64,000 nt of DNA from Porpolomopsis calyptriformis (taxonomy: Eukaryota > Basidiomycota > Agaricomycetes > Agaricales > Hygrophoraceae): contig OX621170.1 of the NCBI GenBank assembly GCA_951640195.1, positions 744,001 through 808,000 on the forward strand, read 5' to 3'. The number at the start of each line of letters is the position of its first letter. Positions within the stretch are counted from its first letter, which is position 1. Below the pieces are notes generated by a model, which was given only the letters and a program-made list of their open reading frames with translations, did not search any database and was not told the origin of the DNA. Position numbers and translations under genes: made by a program. Below, in pieces: positions 13,101 through 25,105 of the stretch.

Positions 13101-14965
13101 TGAAGTCATGAGAATAATCAAGCCAGACTAGAAATTAAAAACCTATGCTATTGATTCTTTCAATGCCGCATCAATTCCAGAGGAGACACATGAGGAGAAG
13201 AGGTCGCAAAACAAATGGTGAACTCCTTTTCAAGCATTTCTTGAGGGAGGTTGGCATTTGACAGGTATATTACATGGTGTTTGTTCCACTGCTTAGATAT
13301 ATTTGCTGACACGTCATCCATGAAGGCAATGAGGGGGACCGAGTAAACCATCCAGTCAGCTGCCCTCGCATGCGTTGGTGAGGCATATGATTTTTAAATG
13401 ACGCAGAACACTCTGTGATGTATTGAACAGCATGACAAGTTGGTAATAATGATAGACCTACCTGAGAATCTGCACTTGAGTTCCTCCGGATCACTCTCTA
13501 TATCTTCATAGTTGCGAGCAAAATTCTTGACTTTTGTAATGACTCTTGTCTGATCCACAACAAATCCAGCCTGGGAGGAATCAGATAAAGATTCGTGTCT
13601 AACGATATGCACTTACCTGAGAACAGACTACCTCCCAACCCAATGAGTATAGTTCCTCGTCATCACCCCCAGCAGTGCTGACACTTCGCTTCCGGGTAAA
13701 GAAGCATTTAGGAATGAAGTAGTTTCCTGATTTTCATTGCAGTAATTCGCCAACGTAGTATATTTTTCCATCAATGCGAATGGTTGGCGCGACACATTCA
13801 GGAGGGAGATCAAGGAGCATCTTTGTGCCATTACAAACTTCAGACATCCTCAGCCCATCATCCTGGGGATAGTCTGACATTGCATGACAGATCAAGGGAT
13901 TTGCGTAATCCTGTTTGCAATAGACATTACCACACCTGAAAAGATACCCAAAAAAAGATAATACCTTGGCAATAGCCTTCGCCACATCATTGATATAAAA
14001 AACATTCCTGGATGGTGATACTACTTTTTCGGTTGGGTGTCCAACAAGCTGCTCAACCTTCTTTTGACAATGCTTGAGGGCATGAAGCGTCGGAACATCG
14101 TGTGCTTGGAGTTCAGCTGCCCAACTGAGGACAGCTTTTTGTTGGGCCTCAGAGAACTGGAGATGGGGTGATGTAAATAAGAGATGTGTGAGAAACATCT
14201 GCAAGGAATGTAGATCTGCAGCATAATACAGTATAACTATGAAAACTCACTGACATGGATGGCCAGGGATATGTGGGCGATTTGATTGAGGCATCATGGC
14301 TAGACTGCCCCTGATTGTATTCGAGTAGACCTGCCATTCATTATTGAGGATCTTGATTCAGGATCAATGGCAATACTCACCAGACAGGTCAATCCCAAAA
14401 TTGTCATAGCTTGCCTTGTTGTATTCAGATAAATCTTCATTGGCGTGGTCTTGAAGTTCCTCCCAGTTGTCTAGATCATCCGGCTGCAGAGACGAAAACA
14501 TTTGCGAGTCGACCAATGGGATCAATGAATTGACAGGATCCTAGAGCTGATAGAGTGTGATGTTATTGTCACACTGATCGTTGTCATCTCTATCCTGAAT
14601 TGAAACCATAGGAAAGGCATCAAGAATGTCCTCCATCGCTGAGCCATCATTAAAGGCATCCTCCTCCATCGGTAGGTCAATATGATTGCCGCTAGACATT
14701 GGGAACTGAGCACTTGCAGCAGATGACTTGGAGCAGATTACAGCATGTCGGTGTGAATTACTACTCATGTGTCGCTTAACCTGCCTGTATTCAATCTCGA
14801 AACATTCACCCTGGTCTTTGGAACAGACCAGGCAATGGACCACACTGGTTCTTGGGAGTTTAGAGAATACTGGAAATGACTCTGAGTATCAGCAGGAGTG
14901 AGGAGAAAGTAAAATGTACCTTTCAGATCTAGATCACAACCCAGTTTGCTGGGTGCTTTGGGCAT
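10126..14965 (-). pseudogene. CACTA-clan transposase-like gene, intron-rich (decayed)
   Basis: The start is the ATG at 14965; a short exon and a GT-AG intron are followed by a CX2C..H..H zinc-finger-like exon (14541-14870). Further exons read in order: QFSEAQQKAVLSWAAEL (about 14150), PTEKVVSPSRNVFYINDVAK (about 14000), DYANPLICHAMSDYPQDDG (about 13880), VPLIAFMDDVSANISKQWN (about 13290), DNPMQAEECSHAGL (about 12990), SGGTDKVKKSATDTGI (about 12740), a histidine-rich DTPTKILHT region (about 12450), CTPSILILKPKFHFLLHLP (about 11990) and a C-terminal part to about 10890, then a Pro/Ser-rich tail. From memory this order fits a large agaricomycete transposon family; I place it in the CACTA clan by the element's ends. 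An in-frame TAG near 14540 and other breaks suggest a dead copy. Confidence 0.7.
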
Positions 14966-15306
14966 CGTGAGCCTTGAAGCTTGACGCTTTGAAGCGAGCA
15001 TGTAGCAATCTTTAAGCATGTGTCCTTGATAAGTTAAACCGCAACATCACCATGGATGCACACACAATGATGCTCTACTTCGTCAATGGGTCAATGGCAC
15101 AAGGGGACAGTGAAGAAAACAGAGATGTCCAACATCCCATCTCCGTCTCCATCTCCATTTCCGGCCTTCTACCTCCAAATACCAATATTCACGATATCGT
15201 ATACCACCCAACTTTTTTTCCCATAGCCCAAGTTAACCCTCTTTTTTTGTTTTGCAGCCATTCACTTTTTCTGTAACATTTCCACAGGAATATGTAACAA
15301 TTACTA

Positions 15307-15774
15307 TGCCCCCTCTAATTGCTGCACCCTCTGTCAACCCTCAGGGTGTCAAGTATGAGGTACGCCGCCATCTCTCAAGGAACAAATTATTTTACAACCC
15401 GTCTCACACAGCATGACCCCCCCCCATTTTTACTGCTCTCGTCCGACTTCAACTTTGAGGATCATGCTCAATGGATGAGACTTGCAGATACGATCCATGA
15501 TTGGTTGGTTTCCAAAAGTCAACAACTTCACCTGACGTACCAATGGAATTGGGGAAATGAAGTATTTTGGCTGGCTTTCACAACAGCGTATCCTGCATTC
15601 CCCCATGGCGAGTGGCCTAAATGGAATCCCAAGATTGATATGGAGGGGCATTACATTTCTGAGTGGTTGAGGCGTTCAGGTGAAGATGAAGACGTGGATG
15701 AGCTTGCCGCCAAGGGGGGGAGGGACCTTACTGTTGCGTGGCAGGACTTCCAGCATCTCACTCAGTGTGTCTAA
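15307..15774 (+). CDS. short unknown ORF divergent from the CACTA-like transposase gene
   Basis: From 15319 a 151-residue frame runs to 15774, rich in Trp and acidic residues (for example QWNWGNEVFWLAFTTAYP and GEDEDVDELAAKGG). An ATG at 15306 opens another frame for about 36 residues, so either an intron or a frameshift may lie near 15410. It is transcribed away from the transposase gene, sharing a 340-bp gap. I recognise no domain. It could be a third gene of the element or a captured fragment. Confidence 0.4.
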
Positions 15775-16284
15775 GTCTAAGTCTGATACCCTGATAGTCA
15801 CTGTTATTGTATGATACTTTGAACGCGTATGATGAGTTTGATATACTCTGCCTCTGTACATTTCTCAATGAGGACACATAAGTGACCTGGCACTTACCCA
15901 AAGCCTTGGCACACTTGCGCTGGGCAAGGAGCGTGAGGGCTGATACCATCCTCTGCCAGCGCTGAGCAGGTGTGAGACAGCCAATGAGACAGCCAATGAC
16001 AGGCTCTGGTGCCAAGCCCGGTACCAGGGTTTCACAACATTGATGGCTGAGGAATAGATAATATTGGCAAATCAGCCCCTGAAAAGGCCTAAAATTGACC
16101 CATAGCTTGGATCGGATGTCAATAAAGGCTAGTAGCAAATTATCTCAAGGGATTCAGGATCACACCAGTGATTTGTCAGATTATCAACCTGTCGATGTTT
16201 GGGGGGTGAAGGGGGGACACATCATCACTCTATTATTAAAACAAACTAAATGTTAGTTCAGTCCTTTACCCGAATAGGTGTGTA

Positions 16285-16399
16285 GGTAAACAATAAGTTT
16301 ACATCCCACTCCCGCTTATACCAGATTGCCCCCAATACATTGGTTCTGTGCATATCCTGGTATTGAGCAAAGTGTAATAACTTATCCCCAACTCTTACA
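16285..16399 (+). repeat. 3' LTR of copy A, second part
   Basis: It continues the LTR broken at 8106 after one TA (16283-16284) and ends ...CTCTTACA at 16399. The two halves together give about 196 bp, against 195 bp in copy B. Confidence 0.9.
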
Positions 16400-16429
16400 C
16401 CATTACACCCCTTCAATCCCCCTACTCAA

Positions 16430-17757
16430 CCCTGGGACATGATCACGGTTGATCTCATTGGCCCCATACCTGAATGTTAGGGCTACAATGCAATCCTCAT
16501 GATTGTTGATCACTTCTCAAAGGCTGTCAAATTTGAAGCCACCCATATCGAGCTGAACTCCAAAGGATTCGCGAAAATCATCTGGGACCATGTCATCTGA
16601 GATCACAGTATCCCCTGATGCATCATTCATGATCACAATCTGCGATTCATCTCCAAGTACATGACTGATCTCTTCCACCTTCTGGGCACCTCCCAGAACA
16701 TTTCTACAGCTTACCATCCCCAGACTGATGGCCAATCTGAACAGATGAATCAGATGCTCGAACAATACCTTTGTGTCTTCGTCAATCATTGTCAGAATAA
16801 CTAGAAGGAATGGCTTGTGTTAGCAGAGTTCTCATACAACAACTCAGTCCATGCAGCCACATAACAAACTCCTTTCTTTGTCAATTATGGCTAGCATCCC
16901 TGGAGAGGAAATGATACCACAAGAGAAGTCCGAAACAAATCTGCAACTCAATTCGCTGATCATATGAAAAATGTCCATCAGGAAGCTGAAGCCACTCTCA
17001 GGAGAGCTAACAAAATGATGAAGACTGCTCACAATAAACATGTTCAAGTCACTCAAGAATACTTGCCAGGAGACAAAGTATGACTAGCCGCCACCAACAT
17101 CAAAACCAAATGACCCATGAAGAAGCTAGACAACAAATGCTTCGGTCCCTTTAAGGTCATTGAGAAAGTTGGTCACTCTGCCTACAAGCTTGAACTCCCT
17201 CATGAATGGCTAGGGCTCTACCTAGTTTTCAATAAATCCTATCTCTCCCCTTATTGACCTCCTTCATTTCCCAATCAGAAAAAACCTACTCCCCCTCCCC
17301 CTATCCAACTAGAAGGCAACTCCAAATACATCATCAATGAAATCCTAGATTCCTGTCTGCAACAAGGAAAACTCCAATACTTGGTACACTGGGAAGGCTA
17401 CACCAGTGAGGAAAACACTTGGGAACCCGAGTTGAACATCAAGAATGCTCAAGAACTAGTCGATGAGTTTCACACTCTCTGTCCTGAATGACCAGCTCCC
17501 TAACTCCAACTATGCGTCATTCAAATGGATGACTTCTTCAGGATTGATAAACATCTTTATGATTCAATCACAGACTCCACTGGCAAGGACTACAAACTAC
17601 CAAAGGTCAGTGACAACATTGATGTTCTCATTCCACTTCACCCCACAGAAGTCGACTGATTGCTCAAACGTGATTTTGATAGTTCTATCTTCTGCTAGTT
17701 TATGCCCTAGCTTCTTCATGATTTATGTCAAGCGACCTGAGTACTGACTGCTGACAT
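16430..17757 (+). pseudogene. pol: integrase-chromodomain remnant of another gypsy element (G)
   Basis: The frame starts with integrase DLIGPIPE (about 16450), continues with IVDHFSK, AYHPQTDGQSEQMNQMLEQYL (the catalytic Glu region, about 16710) and LAEFSYNNSVHAAT, and ends in a chromodomain (LQYLVHWEGYTSEENTWEPE, about 17370-17430). Stops interrupt it, often TGA or TAG in place of Arg, Gln or Trp. The frame seems to go on past the chromodomain to about 17700 with decayed coding sequence. Gag, protease and RT are absent because copy A is inserted directly upstream. Both the family and the older age relative to A follow from the nesting. Confidence 0.8.
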
Positions 17758-17781
17758 AACACAAGGCTTGTCATTTCAACA

Positions 17782-18179
17782 CTCCCCCTCAAGCCTTGCT
17801 GAGTGTGAGTTCTGAAGTAAAATGCTTGACTTTCAGAGATAGTAGTGCTTTTATGAGGGTGTCTGTGATCATATTATCAGTGGGACAGTAGATAAGTCAG
17901 AGGGTTCCATTTTCAATGATCCAGTAGATAAAATGGTATCAGACATCAATGTGTTTCATCTGAGCATGATACTATAAGTTTTGTGTTAGTGCAATAGCAG
18001 ATTTGTTATTGGAAAACAGGGTTGTTGCTAGGTTTGCAAGTCTGAAAAGTTGGCTTGTCAGCAACTGGAGCTAAATAGCCTCCTTAGCTGTATGCATCAC
18101 AGCTACATATTCACTCTCAGTTGTGGAGAGCAAGACAATTTCTTGCTTTTTAGCACTCCAGGAGATGGCTCTGCCATTT
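17782..18179 (-). pseudogene. pol: Ty1/copia RNase H remnant
   Basis: Read on the - strand the frame gives SWSAKKQEIVLLSTTESEY, then AIALTQ, MKHIDV and TDTLIKALLSLKVKHF, the classic end of copia polyproteins. It has stops. After the last codons a purine tract (GAGGGGGAG) leads into TGTTGAAATGA at 17781, the expected start of the copia 3' LTR. The LTR end is not resolved; the gypsy G remnant lies immediately beyond. Confidence 0.85.
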
Positions 18180-18425
18180 TGTTAGAGATATATTTTTTCT
18201 TTTCCTTTGCTCATCTATTCTTGTTTACATTAGACAGTTTATATCAATAACTGCTTAGCCACCCAAGCTCTGCTTAGTAATAGAAGGTGACTAAGCCATA
18301 TCTAAATTTATATTTAGTCTACCATCACTCTCCTTATCCACATGACTCATCTATAGTTGTTATGACTCACATGTAGTTAGTATAACTCATACATAGCTAG
18401 TATATAAAGCTAGCAGCAGATAGAC
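18180..18425 (+). repeat. truncated LTR of the D family
   Basis: It starts TGTTAGAGATATATTTTTTC as in the LTRs of chromovirus D (49340-49698) and matches, with more divergence, up to ...GCAGATAGAC. The last third (R and U5) is missing; the LTR of copy B begins at the next base. Confidence 0.85.
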
Positions 18426-18620
18426 TGTAAGGGTTTAGGATAAGTTATCACACTTTGCTCAATACCAGGATATGCACAGAACCAATGTATTGGGGCAATC
18501 TGGTATAAGCAGGAGTGGGATGTAAACTTATTGTTTACCTAAGCGTAACTGGTACTTAAGGTATCTGGTACAAATATGTACAAACACAGCACGGTGGCTG
18601 TATGTAACATATCTGTTACA
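18426..18620 (-). repeat. 3' LTR of copy B
   Basis: It reads TGTAAGGG...CTGTTACA on the + strand and is 195 bp. The polypurine tract lies at 18621-18632, so this is the 3' LTR for the - strand element. It is almost identical to 35147-35341. Confidence 0.9.
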
Positions 18621-18766
18621 TCCTCCCCCTTTGGCTTAACTGCTGGGGTAAGTTAAGCCTGATAGCCAGGCAGAACACACATAAAACAATCTATATACTG
18701 CATAGAAATAACTAAGAGAAACAGAAAATAAACGCCGTAGTAATACAACTGCGGCAATGACTACAT

Positions 18767-21367
18767 TCATCCGTAGTCCATTGGGACATCAGGTATCTCT
18801 GATGTACTATCAATATGTTCCTGAAATGAAGCTGGCTCAGGTTCAGGTATCAGCGAGCCAAGTGAAACTTGCTTGCTATCACTGCCTAGCAGCGCAGCGC
18901 TGTCTTGTGAATCGCACTGTGAACAGCGTTGTGAAGTGCGGGACAAGTCCCAGTCATGAGGTGGTCCATGCTTAGCAAGCGTGTACATAGTTAGTCCATG
19001 CTGAGTGAACAAGTTAGATGCATCAAACACATCTTGGGTGATAAGGCCTGCGGATGGGGTGACAGACTCGTCATTAGATGAGATATGAGACTGGGGACAT
19101 TGGCGAGGATGTCCGTCTGGGAACCATGTGTCATTTCCATCACGAAGTGACAAAGGAACGCCATTCCTTGCCAATGTATTACACACAGACTCTCTGTACA
19201 TCTTGAGGGAGGATAAGTCCAAGACATTACCCTGGAGGGTATCCTCGAGCCACTGAAAGGCATAGACAAAGGCATTGTCCGCCTGTTCAAATGTCACACC
19301 TTGTCTGGTGAAGAACAGAACAAGGGATTGTTCCATGACATTGGATGATCTAGAGTACCGGGCTGGTTCTCTGGTGGGTTCCGCAATGGACAGGTTCAAT
19401 CCCATCACAAGTGAGTGATAGCGGCCAGGCATTCCAAACAGGAGGGCCGCCGCTCTGATGTATTGTGACTATATCTGGTCGGTGTCTGTCGATGATCCAG
19501 TGGGAGCACGGGTCTTAGGCGACTTTGGTTTGTGTTGACTAACCAGAAGCATCCCATGGAGGCTTTGCAGCAAAATGCTGCCATCTTGTTCTAAGTACAC
19601 TCCAGGGTGCGCGGCATGGCAGTTTATGTAGAACCAACATGCCCACTCTTCTGGGGAGCTCATGGCGGTTGGCTGAGATGGGTTAATCCATCCAGGCACA
19701 GAAGAAGTCGGCACCTGTACAGGTGCATCAGTGGAGTCACCTGAAGCCCAGGTGGGAACTCTCCAATTGATTAACACAATGCATTGAGTGTCCATTCTGC
19801 TCTCTCGAGGAGTTGCCTGCACTGTTGTGACGAATGATCGCGCAAGTTCGAGAGCCTTGTTATTGCCCAATTCTTGGGCTTGAATGAACAGAGTGTGCTA
19901 TTGGCGTGCGTTGACTGGGTATCCACGGTCATCTGCAGATCAAGTTCCATGCGGAGGGGGTAATCCCATCGCTTCATTTCGTCGCGCTGCTTCAGCACTT
20001 GCGCCAACCTGGATAGTCTAGTCAATGGGTGAGTAATGGGCCCCAGCAGGGATGCTGGGCCAAGCAGTAATGGTCGAGCCCTTCTTGCGCTTCTTGATTA
20101 TCTCACCACTAGGGCCAGATTGATTATTCACTCCCAGATCTGGGAGGTTTGGGAACTCGACATACGAGGTAGGTTGAAGGTGAGCCTTCAGTTCCTCATT
20201 CTCTCAAATGATTTGAGGAAAGTGTCTCTTGATGTACGCATTATCCTCCTTGTCAAGGTCTTTGAATATTGGGCCACAGCTGTTAGACGGCAGTCTAGGG
20301 TTGATTGCAAGGTTTTACTTCAGGCTCTGGGTGTAGGGTTTTAAAGGGTTGGAAGACTACTAATTGGGGTGTTAACGAAAGAAACAGACTTATCCTAAGT
20401 CTATCTACTGCTAGCTTTATATACTAGCCAAGTATGAGTCATGCTGACTACATGTGAGTCGTAATGACTATGGATGAGTTATGTAGATAAGGAGAGTGAT
20501 GGTAGACTAAATATAGATATGGCTTGGTCACCTTCTATTACTAAGCGGAGCTTGGGTGGCTAAGCGGCTATTGATGTAAACTGTCTGATGTAAATAGGAA
20601 TAGACGAGCAAAGGAAAAAGAAAAAATATATCTCTGACAACAGCCCACTAACTTGTCATCCAAGTATGGATCGAAGTGTTCCATATTGGCTCTTCGTCGA
20701 GCCTCCTCATCGGTTTCTTTTCTCTTGCCCTTGTGTATTCTGACGATCGCGAATGCGATCCCTCGGTATGGGAGTGCTTGCGCTTTCCTAGTGATTCAGC
20801 TTCACTAGTGTCATTAGACTTATTCAGCTTGGCTATAAGCTGATTAGCTTGATAGAGCTCATCTTGAGTGTGTTCATAATGAGCGCAATAGTAGTCACCA
20901 TCATGTTGAGCCTCCTCAAGTGAGATGGTTAGGTTTCGGATCTCTGTGATGAGTTCCTCTTGGTGTGCCTTGCGGCAGTCCTCGAATGCCTCTTTCAACG
21001 AGGCGTCTTCATACACACTGTCTTCGACGACATGCATTACATAGTCTTTGCAGACTTTACACCTCCGGTGACTGGAGTGTATCGCGACGTTGATGGTGCT
21101 GTTACACACCCATGTTTTCAGGGGTAACTCTGATGAGTTACTTGTGTTTTGTTGAGAGCAGTGCTCTCTCTCCCCTTCAGAAGAGGGCCCACACTGTGTC
21201 TGGCACGGGGGTCTGATAACTTCATTGGGACCAGCCATTAGCTGATCCCCATTGTCTTCTACCATTTCCAGTGGTCTCGGGTCTACAGGGAGGGGGCTTG
21301 CTCTTACGCTTGTGGGTGTGTTGTTTTCGTTCGACATCGTCATACTGGGTAGAAAAACTTCTACCAT
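18767..21367 (-). pseudogene. large post-pol ORF of gypsy family 1, copy B
   Basis: This is the homologue of 5600-7885 in copy A: ATG at 21367, coiled-coil-like segment near 20870-20960, and a conserved C-terminal half down to the stop at 18767. It is broken by a 43-nt deletion near 20726 between 8-bp direct repeats that both survive in copy A, by the 359-bp solo LTR at 20281-20639, and by a few stops. Apart from these it is more open than copy A: 18767-19432 alone is 221 codons. The function is unknown. Confidence 0.75.
20281..20639 (-). repeat. solo LTR of the D family inside the post-pol ORF of copy B
   Basis: It is 359 bp, exactly the length of the LTRs of chromovirus D, with TGTTAG/CTAACA-type ends. 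It is flanked by perfect 5-bp duplications ACAGC (20276-20280, 20640-20644). Copy A shows the empty site near 6370. It is the product of LTR-LTR recombination after insertion. Confidence 0.95.
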
Positions 21368-21385
21368 TGTTTTTTGTTTATCGTG

Positions 21386-21393
21386 CTTTTATA
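21386..21393 (-). promoter_or_regulatory. TATA box in front of the post-pol ORF of copy B
   Basis: TATAAAAG on the - strand, 18 bp upstream of the ATG at 21367. It matches the box at 5574-5581 in copy A in sequence and spacing. Confidence 0.55.
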
Positions 21394-21582
21394 CAAGTCA
21401 TGCTTAGACTTGTGGCATCATTCTGGTGCCTCTAATTACCCCAATTGGGGTGACTCCACCACCAGACTGGGTATGTCCAGTCCATTGATTGCCGATTAAA
21501 GCAATTATTGGTCGAGCTCGGTTTAGCGCACATACAAGGTGTGCTTGTTGGCATGCCTCAAGGCTCTGAGTGCGGTCGGCAT

Positions 21583-24500
21583 TCAGTGCCTCTTAACTGG
21601 CCATCTCGGCAGTTGATGAGGGGTATCTACACCCATTAGGGTTAGATATTTATCTAGAGCACTAAGCTCTTTACATGATGAGATGGGCTCCCATGTGGTG
21701 TCTCCGAGGTTCCAATGAACCTCCAGCTTGAGTTTTCGGTCGTCCCACCTATGGCTGACTATTTCGTCGACTAACCATTCGGTTTGAAGTGGTTCACCAA
21801 AGTCATAAGCGTCTACTGACACTCAGTTAGGGAATAACGCATCATTGTTTGGATGGTGCGGACGCAGCAAATTTACATGAAAGTGCAGATGAATCCGTCA
21901 CTTTGCAAGCTCATCAGGGAGTTCCAACTCATAGTTGGATTCATTAGGAAAGGCCCGTACAACTTTGTACGGCCCAATGAACCTTGGCAGTAATTTCCCT
22001 GCTCTACCTTGCAGTAGTTGAAGGTTCTTGGTTGATAGATACACGAAGTCATTTACTTTTATTGACAGTTCTTCCCTTCTATGCTGAGTAGTGTAGTGTC
22101 TTTGAAATACGCAATGTGCAATGATCGCGTCGTGAGCAGCTGCCAGATTCTGCAGCCCTTGTTGAGCAAATGCTTGGACACCTGGTGGTGTCTCAGCAGT
22201 GTTTTCTACCTGCTTAATCATAGCAGGCATATATGCTCTGTTCAGCTCAAATGGAGTGAAGACTGTAGCTTCACTGATACTCACGTTAATTGTGAATTCG
22301 GTTATTGGGATCTTTGCAATCCAGTCTCGTTGATCTGAGCTTACGGTCGCTCAGAGGATTTGACCTATTGAATGATTAGCTTGTTCAGTTGCGCCATCCA
22401 TCTGAGGATGGAAAGATGTAGACATCAATAGTTTAGCTCCTAAGAGCCTATGAAGTTCACTCCACCATTTGGAGGTAAATTTCAAGTCTCTGTCTGAGAC
22501 TATACTTTTGGGAAGGCTGTGAAGCCTTACTACTTCTTTTAAGTAGATCCATGAAAGCTCTAACACTTTCGTTTTGGTATTCACCGGAATTAGGTGGAGC
22601 ATTGATGTCATTCGACAAATGACTACCCAAAGGTAATTGTACCCATCAATTTTGGGAAATGGACCAATAAAGTCCATTCCTATTGATTGCCACGGTTTGG
22701 TGGGTATGGGTAATGAATGCAACAGTCCTGTTAGGCACTGCATATTGTCTTTCAATGTTTGACAAGTCTGACACAACTTGCAGAATTGTTTAACGTGGCT
22801 AAATATCTTAGGCCACTAGTACCATCGTCTTACATAGTCGGCGGTACATTGTGGACCAAAATGGCCCACTATTAAGTGTGCTTGATCAATGATCAGGCCG
22901 AAAATTGATTCTTGTCCCATCTTTGCAGATGGGATACATAGTACTTCCTCCCCCCCCAAATTCTTGGACCAAATCAGGCCTTCACAGCCAGTGAACGCCT
23001 TATGGTGATCAGGGTTCTTGAGAACCTTGCTGAATAATGCGTCAGATATGTATCCTCCGTGAATCGCTACTGTCAGCAATTCATCATGCTCTATACCAGC
23101 GCACAAGTTCTCTCCCCGTTTATGGGATTGGAATATCATTGGGTTGTCCAGGGACGATCTTAATTTTTTCATCAGTTCCGTTTCTAGAATTGGAACTAGC
23201 GTGAGCGCTGCCACTTGCGCATCTCTATCTTCTTCTCTTTCAAGAAGATGATTGCTTCGGCGTCGTTGAATGTCTTCGACGACCTGGATAGCCTTCATTT
23301 TGATAGCTCCAGTATTGATTTCGTTTAGATGATCCCAAGGGAGATCATCCTTTTCTGGGTCTAGACGTATATCTACATCTACATATTCACTCATAGGGTG
23401 AGCATTATACCATGTATCACTTTCATAATAATGTGACAATGCATTGGCAACTTTATTCAGTTGCCCTTTGACGTATGTTATGTCAAAGTCAAATCTTGAC
23501 AGGTATTCCATCCAATGAGCTTATTGGCTAGACAGGTGTCTTTGCATCTTGAAAAACTCAAGAGCTTGATGGTCAGTCACAACGTGAACCTGATATCCTA
23601 TCAGTTTGTCCTCCCATTTAAGGAGGTCTTCAAGTATCGCGATTGTTTCATACTCAAACATACGATAATTCCATTGAGCATCTGTAAACTTTCACAACAT
23701 AAATCCTGCTGGTCTGCAGGTTTGCTAGGTAGGACCTTGTCCATACATTGCGCCGACACCATGTATTGAGGCATCGCAGATGACCCATATGGGTTCATCT
23801 TTCTTGTGACGTATCAGCACTAGTATAGGTGTCGAGCAGCATATCTGCTTTATTATTTCAAACCATTTATTGTGGATTGGTCTCCATGCAAACAGTTGCC
23901 CATTTGCTGTCATGGCTGCTAACAGCCCTGTATAACTTGAGATATCCAGCAGGAAATGCGCCAGATATTGTACGAGTCCTATAAATTTCTGGACATCATT
24001 GTAATTGCGCAGTTGTCGCCAATCGCATATTCTCGCCATTTTATTGGCATCTGCGTGTAGCCCTTTGTCATCTATCTTATGACCTAGACAGTCGATTACA
24101 TCGGCGTACAGTTCGCACTTCTCCTCTTGGAGGTAGAACTTGTATTCTCATAGTTTACCAAACACAAGACCCAAGTGTTTTTCATGCTCTGAGATGGAAG
24201 GACTATAGACAAATAGATCGTTGAGATAGGCATGCATGAATATGCTGATAAAGTCTTGAAAGATCATTGTCATTACCCGCTGGAATGTAGTGGGTGCATT
24301 GCAGTCTCCTATCTGCATTGTATGGCTCACATAGGTGCCATATATAGTTGCAAATGTGCTTTTATGCACATCTTCAGGCACTGTCCATACCTGCTCATAA
24401 GCATCTGATAGGTCGATTTTTGACCTTATTATTCTGCCAGCCACATCATATCTGATCTAGTCTTGGTCAGGAAAGGGCGATACATCCTTCAAAGTATTGT

Positions 24501-24655
24501 CGTTGCATTTATGACAATCAATTGGTATCCGTAGAGTGCCATTCTTCTTTGGAATGCACAGCATCGGAGCTGCTGGATCAGTTTGCACCAATTCCCACCA
24601 TCCAGCACGCGTATACCACATGATCTTCACCATAAGCTGAGGCTTGAGTGAGTCT
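21583..24655 (-). pseudogene. pol: RT-RNase H-integrase-chromodomain of copy B
   Basis: Read on the - strand from the break at 24655: RT (24148-24600), RNase H (about 23600-23900), integrase zinc region (about 22740-22890), DDE core (GMDFIGPFP about 22660; SDRD about 22490; ATEQANHS about 22370) and a chromodomain-like tail (EWLVDEIVSHRWDDRKLKLE, 21680-21790). The YLDD of copy A is YLND here, which would kill polymerase activity. The RT N-terminal part lies beyond chromovirus C, at 31349-31581. Stops are fewer than in copy A. Confidence 0.9.
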
Positions 24656-24656
24656 G

Positions 24657-25024
24657 TGTTATGATTCGGTAGTCGAAGGCTTTACTTCTCGCATTGGTGG
24701 GGCTGATGAAGAAATGGAATTTGACTAAAGAGTGAGGGAGTTAACTAGGAATTGAACTTAACCTACTGACTAGAGATCAGGCTTTATATACTAACTACCT
24801 GAGTTGGCATGAGTCAGTCGTATGGATGATTACAAAGCGGAATATGGAATGTGACTTGTAAAGAGTCATGAAAAGAATAACGGAAATGGAATGTGACTTG
24901 TGAAGAGTCGGAAAGAAGGTACATGTGACTAGTCTCTATATATAAAGCGGTAAAGCGGGAGGATAAATGGAATAAGGACTAATCAAGTATGACTAAAAGA
25001 AAAAAAGAAAAAGTATCCGTGACA
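24657..25024 (-). repeat. 3' LTR of chromovirus C
   Basis: 368 bp, TGTTATG...CCGTGACA on the + strand. A conserved purine-rich stretch lies next to it at 25025-25045 (- strand), at the same place as in chromovirus D (62815-62835), and is the probable plus-strand primer. Confidence 0.95.
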
Positions 25025-25105
25025 TACACCCATACTAAAAGGAATTTCATCCCAAAATTCGAGGCGGCCTTCAAGAGTGTTGATGGGTGCGGAAGAGGGG
25101 AAGGA

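Larger units (their letters stand above)
8107..16282. mobile_element. CACTA-like DNA transposon inside the LTR of copy A
   Basis: The two ends are imperfect inverted repeats of about 35 bp: the left starts CACGCTTGTTCGGGC and the right, reversed, starts CACACCTATTCGGGT, with further matches inside. TA flanks both sides. Removing the 8176 bp (and one TA) restores the 195-bp LTR seen in copy B. CAC-termini with a 2-3 bp duplication are typical of CACTA elements. It carries a large intron-rich transposon gene and a second gene, both on the - strand, plus a short + strand ORF, a layout like the TnpD/TnpA pairs of CACTA elements. Several stops suggest decay. Confidence 0.85.
237..16399 (+). mobile_element. 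Ty3/gypsy family-1 copy A (5' end outside the window, nested inserts)
   Basis: Gag, protease, RT, RNase H, integrase, chromodomain-like tail and a large post-pol ORF follow in order on the + strand. A polypurine tract and a 3' LTR of about 196 bp come next. The LTR is split by a CACTA-like element (8107-16282), and its two halves join at a TA. Copy B (18426-35341) carries the same genes in the same order on the opposite strand. All ORFs of A carry stops, so the copy is dead. Past 16399 the sequence is a different, older gypsy remnant, the likely host of the insertion. Confidence 0.9.

Noticed and set aside
18757..18975. + strand ORF of 72 codons at the 3' end of copy B
   Set aside because: It is antisense to the conserved post-pol ORF and not conserved in copy A.
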